A stretch of DNA of 9,903 nucleotides from Treponema sp. GTDB taxonomy: Bacteria > Spirochaetota > Spirochaetia > Treponematales > Treponemataceae. The stretch lies in the NCBI GenBank assembly GCA_016292805.1, contig JAEDFM010000056.1, positions 1-9,903 of the forward strand, read 5' to 3'. The translations under genes and the position numbers were made by a program. The notes below the pieces were generated by a model. The model saw nothing but the letters and a program-made list of their open reading frames with translations, did no database searches and had not been told where the DNA came from. Position 1 is the stretch's first letter. Each line of letters starts with the position of its first letter. This document shows, in pieces, positions 6,358 through 9,903 of this stretch.

Positions 6358-6438
6358 GCCTGCAAAATGAAGTGCACCTCCTAAAATTGAACTTTATTTG
6401 TCCAGCTTTAGGGGTGAACTTCAAAACTACAGGCTTTT
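6350..6438 (-). terminator. Long imperfect hairpin with T-run, terminator of the 629-residue protein gene
   Basis: On the minus strand the hairpin starts 22 bases after the stop codon at 6460. The outer stem pairs 6354-6362 with 6430-6438 (AAAAGCCTG, 9 bp perfect). After an internal loop, 6369-6373 pairs with 6418-6422. The stem then continues with one mismatch and one bulge through 6375-6385 paired with 6407-6416. The loop is about 21 bases (6386-6406). The minus strand then reads eight Ts (6350-6357). On the + strand GGCTTTT followed by GTGTTTTT could also terminate. At about 85 bases it is much longer than an ordinary terminator. Confidence 0.75.
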
Positions 6439-6459
6439 GTGTTTTTAGTAATTCAGGTA

Positions 6460-8349
6460 TTAATTGTTTGAAAGAAGTCTAAGCATATATAAAGTTACAT
6501 ATTCTGTAAGTGCTTTTTCTTCCTTGATTTTCTGCATGTTTGGAGTTCTAACAAGTGCAACTGCTAGATTTTCAACCCGTTCTCTGGAGAAGGTTTGTAC
6601 AGAAATTGTATTTATAACACGGCGTGTATAATCCCGAATTAAGGAATTAACATCTTCTGTAAGGTTCTGATAGCCTTCTTTTGTAATCATTTTGTTCCAC
6701 TGTTTTTCCAGATAGTTTAGCTCCCGGTCAATGGTGGAACCTTCAGGAATAAGTTCGTCAGAAATCTGTTTTGCTTTGTTCGCAATCTTTTCTGCCTTTG
6801 TTTTTCCATTTACTTTTGTATCATCAGTTTTAGTTTCTGATTCAACTTCTTTTTCCATTGATTCCTTTGCCTTTTTATATTTCTTTTTTGCATTAATAAG
6901 GCTTAAAATCCATGAAATAACAGGAATTGTATAAATGAATGGGAGACGAGATTTTGCATTAGCAAGAACCTTTTCTCTTTTAAGCATAAGTAATTCTGAA
7001 TATGACATAAGCTTGCCATCTACGAAAAGCTGGAAGCTGTCTATATCATCAGGATTTCTTTCCATTCCCAATAAAGTCATAAAGTTGGCATTTAAAAGAG
7101 AGTGGAGTACTGGTGAATTAGTTTCAATCATTTTATCAAGAAGCTTTTCAAATGCTGCATCATCAGTCATTTCTTTTAGCTTTTCATAATTTAAAAGACT
7201 GTTGTACCAGCGGTTTTCAATTATGCTGCCAATAGAGCCGTTTGCTTCGTTACAAAGACGCACAACAACCTGAACAACCTTCTTTTTATAAACATAATAA
7301 CGGGTTCCAGAGTTAACCTTAAATACAAGAAGCTGTGGTAATTCGTTAGAAGCACCATCCTGTGTCATTTTCTGCAGGAAGTTTTTAAGATCATCTTCTG
7401 TATAACGGCCGTAAAGTAATCTTCCGTTTTTATCCTGGAATTTAAGAATTTGATTCATAGAGAAAAAATATGGAGGCTTTGCAATACCTGCTTCCAGTTC
7501 TCTAAGAGCTTCTTCCCGTTTTTGCTGTGACTGAAATTTCTGTTTAAGGAAAGTAGAGTGAATTTCAGAAATCTGAACAGCCTGGAGAATATTTGTATCT
7601 TCTAGTGTGCGGTCCTGAATCTTTTCAAAATCCTGGCGTACATAATAAAGTGTCTGATTCCAAAGGTAATAATCATCGCCCTGATCAAATTCAATCAGCT
7701 TATCATTTGGAGTATCGATAAAGTGTGTAAAGAAGCTTTTGATTGAAATTTCTTTTGTAGGGTTTGTGCTTCTAAGCTTTTTAATAAAGTAATCGTGGAA
7801 TTCTTCTTTTTTAAGAATCTTTTTGATTTTTTTCTGAGCAGTTTCAATAAGAACCTTTGCAGGAACACTGGCTGGAAAAATAAGAGAAGGAACTTCCTTT
7901 GAAAATTCAAGACAATACATTGCAGCTGTTTTTGGAGGTTCTTTGTTAAGATTATCTACGATGAACTGCTGTGCCTGTTTTTTTTCCAAAACTGAAAGTG
8001 GAAATTTTTTAGGTAAATCTGAAATTAAGGGATATGGAATAGCTTCGTTTGAAAGCATTTCCTTGTATCTGATTGAATAGTTTGTAGAGAAAGAAGCAAT
8101 ACAAACAATAATCTTTTTACCATTGTTATCGATGATACCTGCAATGTGTTTTTCTTCAAGTCCTGCCAATTCTGCAGAAACAGTCTGAGTTGAATCACCA
8201 AGATATTTAACAAGTGCAGCTTCTTCTTCTACGTGTCTTTCTGCATATTTCTTTACATAACCGCAAAATTCCCTGAAGTCAATAAAAGGGGAGTTTTGTT
8301 TGTCTGCATAATGTTTTAGGATTGCGCTTAAATTAGATACTGCTGCCAT
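6460..8349 (-). CDS. Large conserved-type hypothetical protein, spirochaete orphan
   Basis: A 629-residue protein I do not recognise. It is mostly hydrophilic and lysine/glutamate-rich, with no signal peptide. One hydrophobic segment at about 469-486 (L-P-F-I-Y-T-I-P-V-I-S-W-I-L-S-L-I-N) is followed at once by a very basic stretch (488-500) and an acidic/lysine linker (500-530). This is a single membrane or monotopic anchor with a basic flank. Residues 1-460 would then lie on one side and a helical, probably coiled region at 515-629 on the other. Residues 265-290 (Q-K-F-Q-S-Q-Q-K-R-E-E-A-L-R-E-L-E) are also likely coiled coil. No nucleotide-binding, protease or nuclease motif is visible. The start has no Shine-Dalgarno; a perfect TATAAT lies six bases before the ATG, so a leaderless mRNA is predicted. 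It is transcribed towards ssb but separated from it by a long terminator hairpin, and is divergent from hisC. Coding is secure from its length and composition; function is unknown. Confidence 0.85.
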   Translation of the reverse strand: MAAVSNLSAILKHYADKQNSPFIDFREFCGYVKKYAERHVEEEAALVKYLGDSTQTVSAELAGLEEKHIAGIIDNNGKKIIVCIASFSTNYSIRYKEMLSNEAIPYPLISDLPKKFPLSVLEKKQAQQFIVDNLNKEPPKTAAMYCLEFSKEVPSLIFPASVPAKVLIETAQKKIKKILKKEEFHDYFIKKLRSTNPTKEISIKSFFTHFIDTPNDKLIEFDQGDDYYLWNQTLYYVRQDFEKIQDRTLEDTNILQAVQISEIHSTFLKQKFQSQQKREEALRELEAGIAKPPYFFSMNQILKFQDKNGRLLYGRYTEDDLKNFLQKMTQDGASNELPQLLVFKVNSGTRYYVYKKKVVQVVVRLCNEANGSIGSIIENRWYNSLLNYEKLKEMTDDAAFEKLLDKMIETNSPVLHSLLNANFMTLLGMERNPDDIDSFQLFVDGKLMSYSELLMLKREKVLANAKSRLPFIYTIPVISWILSLINAKKKYKKAKESMEKEVESETKTDDTKVNGKTKAEKIANKAKQISDELIPEGSTIDRELNYLEKQWNKMITKEGYQNLTEDVNSLIRDYTRRVINTISVQTFSRERVENLAVALVRTPNMQKIKEEKALTEYVTLYMLRLLSNN

Positions 8350-8355
8350 ATATAT

Positions 8356-8383
8356 ATTATAAAGGAGATTATGGATTTATAAA
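8356..8383 (-). promoter_or_regulatory. Promoter of the 629-residue protein gene, leaderless arrangement
   Basis: On the minus strand TTTATA (8378-8383), 16 bases and a perfect TATAAT (8356-8361) are followed by six bases (ATATAT) and the ATG at 8349. The spacing places the first transcribed base at the start codon. There is no purine-rich ribosome site on this strand. Confidence 0.55.
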
Positions 8384-8412
8384 AGTGATATTTTGAATAG
8401 AATTTTAGTTTG

Positions 8413-8454
8413 AAAGCACATCATAAGGCTTAGGCTTTGTGATGTGCTTTTTTT
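8413..8454 (+). terminator. Orphan + strand intrinsic terminator between divergent genes
   Basis: An 11-bp perfect stem pairs AAAGCACATCA (8413-8423) with 8440-8450. The 16-base loop contains AGGCTT twice in a row. The T-run extends to 8454. It points along the + strand, yet no + strand gene lies upstream of it in the window. It therefore probably ends a short RNA or is left from a lost gene. A possible extended -10 (TG, one base, TATTTT, 8386-8394) would start a transcript near 8401. Confidence 0.8.
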
Positions 8455-8486
8455 GTTTATGTCATATTTATTAAACCTGTACTTTG

Positions 8487-8515
8487 TTGAATTTTATATA
8501 TAGAAAGAATAAAAT
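8487..8515 (+). promoter_or_regulatory. Promoter of hisC, leaderless arrangement
   Basis: TTGAAT (8487-8492), exactly 17 bases, and TAAAAT (8510-8515) form the best sigma-70 type promoter in the window. Six bases (ACAGTT) then lead to the ATG at 8522, so the transcript is expected to begin at the start codon. No Shine-Dalgarno is present. Confidence 0.65.
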
Positions 8516-8521
8516 ACAGTT

Positions 8522-9682
8522 ATGCTAACTTCAAATCGTATGAATGGGCTTCACCCATATGTTCCTGGTGAACAGCCTAAAGACCGTGTTTATATTAAAC
8601 TTAATGCAAATGAAAATCCTTACCCACCTAGCAAGGAAGTAACTAAAGCCGTTGTTAAATTTGTAAAACAGCATCCAGACAAATTAGGATTGTATCCAGA
8701 TCCAGATTCTAATGATTTACATGCTGCTATTGCTGATATGCTTAATAAAAGTGGTGGTGTTCTTTGCCGTGCTCAGGTACACGGTAAAGAAGTAGCTCCT
8801 GCACCAGAAGATAAAATTCCTTTTACTGTAACTCCAGATATGATTTACAGTGGAAACGGAAGTGATGAAGTTTTATCTTTTGTTTTCTATGCCTTCTTTG
8901 ATTCAGGCCGCAAGTTTGTGCTTCCTGAATTTACATACAGTTTTTATCCTGTTTATGCAGGTTTTTATGATATTCCAATGGATACAGTTCCTTTAAAAGA
9001 TGACTGGTCGCTGGATACAGAAGAAATGCTTAAGCGGGCAGAAAACAATCAGTGCGGTATGATTTTTGCAAATCCAAACGCACCAACTGGTATTGGTCTT
9101 ACAAGAGACCAGGTTCGTGAAATGCTTAAAAAAGCCAGAGCTGACCAGATTTTTATTGTTGATGAAGCTTATGTAGATTTTGGCGGTGAATCTTGTATTC
9201 CACTTTTGGCTGAATTCAAAAACCTTGTAATTGTAAGAACTTTCTCTAAGAGTTTGTGTGGAGCAGGACAGAGACTTGGTTATATTGTTTCTTCTCCTGA
9301 ACTTGTAAATATTGTTACAACAGTAAAGAACTCTGTTAATCACTTTCCAATTGATGCTGTAGCTCAGGTTAGTGGTGCAGCTGCCTGCCGGGATGTTGCT
9401 TACTATGTTGGTACATCTAAAAAAGTTGCAGAAGAACGAGAAGCTTTTTATAACTTTTTGAAGGATAAAGGGTTTTATGTAATAAAGAGCCAGACTAACT
9501 TCCTTTTTGCAAAGAAAGATGGAATTGCTGGTGAAGATTTGTACAAAGGTATTAAAGCTGAAGGATTATTGATTCGTCACTTTAAGACTCCTGGCATTGA
9601 AGATTTTGTTCGTATTACAATTGGAACAAAGGAACAGATGGCAGAATTGCGTAAGGCTTTTGAAAAGGTTTTAGGTAAATAA
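8522..9682 (+). CDS. hisC: Histidinol-phosphate aminotransferase family protein (PLP fold type I)
   Basis: A 386-residue cytoplasmic class I/II aminotransferase. HisC converts imidazole-acetol phosphate and glutamate to histidinol phosphate and 2-oxoglutarate; some relatives act on aromatic amino acids. Family marks: K-L-N-A-N-E-N-P-Y-P-P at 26-36; Y-P-D-P at 58-61; S-G-N-G-S-D-E at 110-116 (PLP phosphate contact); N-P-N-A-P-T-G at 184-190; V-D-E-A-Y with Asp214 and Tyr217; F-S-K-S with the PLP lysine K243; R-L-G-Y with Arg251; and V-R-I-T-I-G-T with the substrate-carboxylate Arg364. The segment from about 77 to 103, between the helix after Y-P-D-P and the S-G-N-G strand, is roughly 20 residues longer than typical HisC. 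No other his genes are nearby, so histidine biosynthesis is not proven; an aromatic or related aminotransferase remains possible. It has its own leaderless promoter. The TAA stop codon is the first three bases of the GC-rich repeat element that follows, with no classical T-run terminator. Confidence 0.9.
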   Translation: MLTSNRMNGLHPYVPGEQPKDRVYIKLNANENPYPPSKEVTKAVVKFVKQHPDKLGLYPDPDSNDLHAAIADMLNKSGGVLCRAQVHGKEVAPAPEDKIPFTVTPDMIYSGNGSDEVLSFVFYAFFDSGRKFVLPEFTYSFYPVYAGFYDIPMDTVPLKDDWSLDTEEMLKRAENNQCGMIFANPNAPTGIGLTRDQVREMLKKARADQIFIVDEAYVDFGGESCIPLLAEFKNLVIVRTFSKSLCGAGQRLGYIVSSPELVNIVTTVKNSVNHFPIDAVAQVSGAAACRDVAYYVGTSKKVAEEREAFYNFLKDKGFYVIKSQTNFLFAKKDGIAGEDLYKGIKAEGLLIRHFKTPGIEDFVRITIGTKEQMAELRKAFEKVLGK

Positions 9683-9737
9683 CGGGGCGTTACGGGGTGT
9701 CCCCGTTAGAAGGGGTGGGGAGCAACAAAGTGCGACC
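9680..9737. repeat. Lead-in module of the GC-rich repeat element, several overlapping hairpins
   Basis: TAACGGGG (9680-9687, including the hisC stop) is perfectly complementary to CCCCGTTA (9701-9708). Nested within, ACGGGG (9692-9697) can pair instead with CCCCGT (9701-9706) around a TGT loop. TAGAAGGGGTG (9707-9717) is complementary over 11 bases to 9761-9771 in the first tandem unit, and equally to 9824-9834 in the second. The module is far more GC-rich than the flanking genes. It could serve as a T-less transcription end for hisC or be part of a dispersed element. Confidence 0.7.
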
Positions 9738-9882
9738 CAGGGGAAGGCTTTCCCCTCCGGCACCCCTTCTAGAGGAAGCTTCTGACGAAGCTGATTAGAC
9801 CAGGGGAAGGCTTTCCCCTCCGGCACCCCTTCTAGAGGAAGCTTCTGGCGAAGCTGATTAGACCAGGGGAAGGCTTTCCCCT
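9738..9882. repeat. 63-bp tandem repeat, 2.3 copies, GC-rich with internal hairpins
   Basis: Units run 9738-9800, 9801-9863 and a partial third at 9864-9882. The two complete units differ at a single base (A at 9785, G at 9848). Each unit has GGGGAA and TTCCCC around a GGCT loop (first unit 9740-9755), and AGCTTC and GAAGCT around a TGAC or TGGC loop (9777-9792 and 9840-9855). 36 of the 63 bases are G or C, well above the adjacent genes. The array ends abruptly at A+T-rich sequence. The near identity points to recent duplication or ongoing homogenisation. Confidence 0.92.
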
Positions 9883-9903
9883 TATAAAATATGGAGTACA
9901 TAA

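Noticed and set aside
6216..6482. Plus-strand 88-codon frame between ssb and the orphan gene
   Set aside because: It runs through A-tracts, a terminator hairpin and the ssb leader, is lysine-rich only because of the A-runs, and has no ribosome site.
8993..9343. Minus-strand 116-codon frame inside hisC
   Set aside because: It is antisense to the conserved PLP-binding region of the aminotransferase; composition is that of a shadow frame and there is no start signal.
9738..9882. CRISPR array
   Set aside because: The 63-bp units are contiguous with no variable spacers and no cas genes are present; it is a plain tandem repeat.
9891..9903. Possible start of a further + strand gene (ATG GAG TAC ATA)
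   Set aside because: Only four codons fit in the window, no ribosome site precedes it, and the TATAAA at 9883-9888 is too close to the ATG for the leaderless spacing seen elsewhere.

Overview
The window reads as a chromosomal segment of a low-GC, gut- or oral-type Treponema (Spirochaetota). The basis is indirect: A+T-rich genes, secreted proteins of types I associate with treponemes (a DUF2259-like exported protein and a lipoprotein with a loose lipobox), a large spirochaete-style orphan protein, and recognisable SSB, U32 and HisC proteins. No similarity search was possible, so the genus is an inference. There is no tRNA, rRNA, CRISPR array, transposase, phage gene or known defence system.

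Layout. 27-647 (+) is a CTP-dependent lipid kinase of the dolichol/phytol kinase type. Its 3' end overlaps by 19 bases the convergent 629-1447 (-) gene for an unrecognised protein with about eight membrane segments. Then come two envelope genes on the + strand: 1551-2255 (exported, DUF2259-like) and 2385-3473 (putative lipoprotein with an Ig-like and a lamin-tail-like part). The region between these two holds two hairpins and a possible promoter. 3504-5741 (+) is a large U32-family protein, probably an RlhA-type 23S rRNA hydroxylation factor. It converges, with an 18-base gap, on ssb (5760-6224, -). Upstream of ssb, 6225-6459 holds a dyad, phased A-tracts and an unusually long hairpin that probably terminates the 629-residue orphan gene at 6460-8349 (-). 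A divergent intergenic region (8350-8521) with an orphan terminator leads to a stand-alone hisC-type aminotransferase (8522-9682, +). From the hisC stop codon to the window end lies a GC-rich repeat element containing a 63-bp tandem repeat.

The genes do not form one pathway. The segment looks like a housekeeping mosaic of mostly single-gene units, nearly all with their own promoter. The main cross-cutting signal is translational: four of the seven genes whose upstream region lies fully inside the window (629-1447, 3504-5741, 6460-8349, 8522-9682) lack a Shine-Dalgarno sequence. In each, the ATG sits 6-7 bases after a good -10 hexamer, as expected for leaderless mRNAs. The other three (1551, 2385 and ssb at 6224) have clear Shine-Dalgarno sites. 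The second notable item is the GC-rich 63-bp repeat element after hisC. I see no convincing new multi-gene system.
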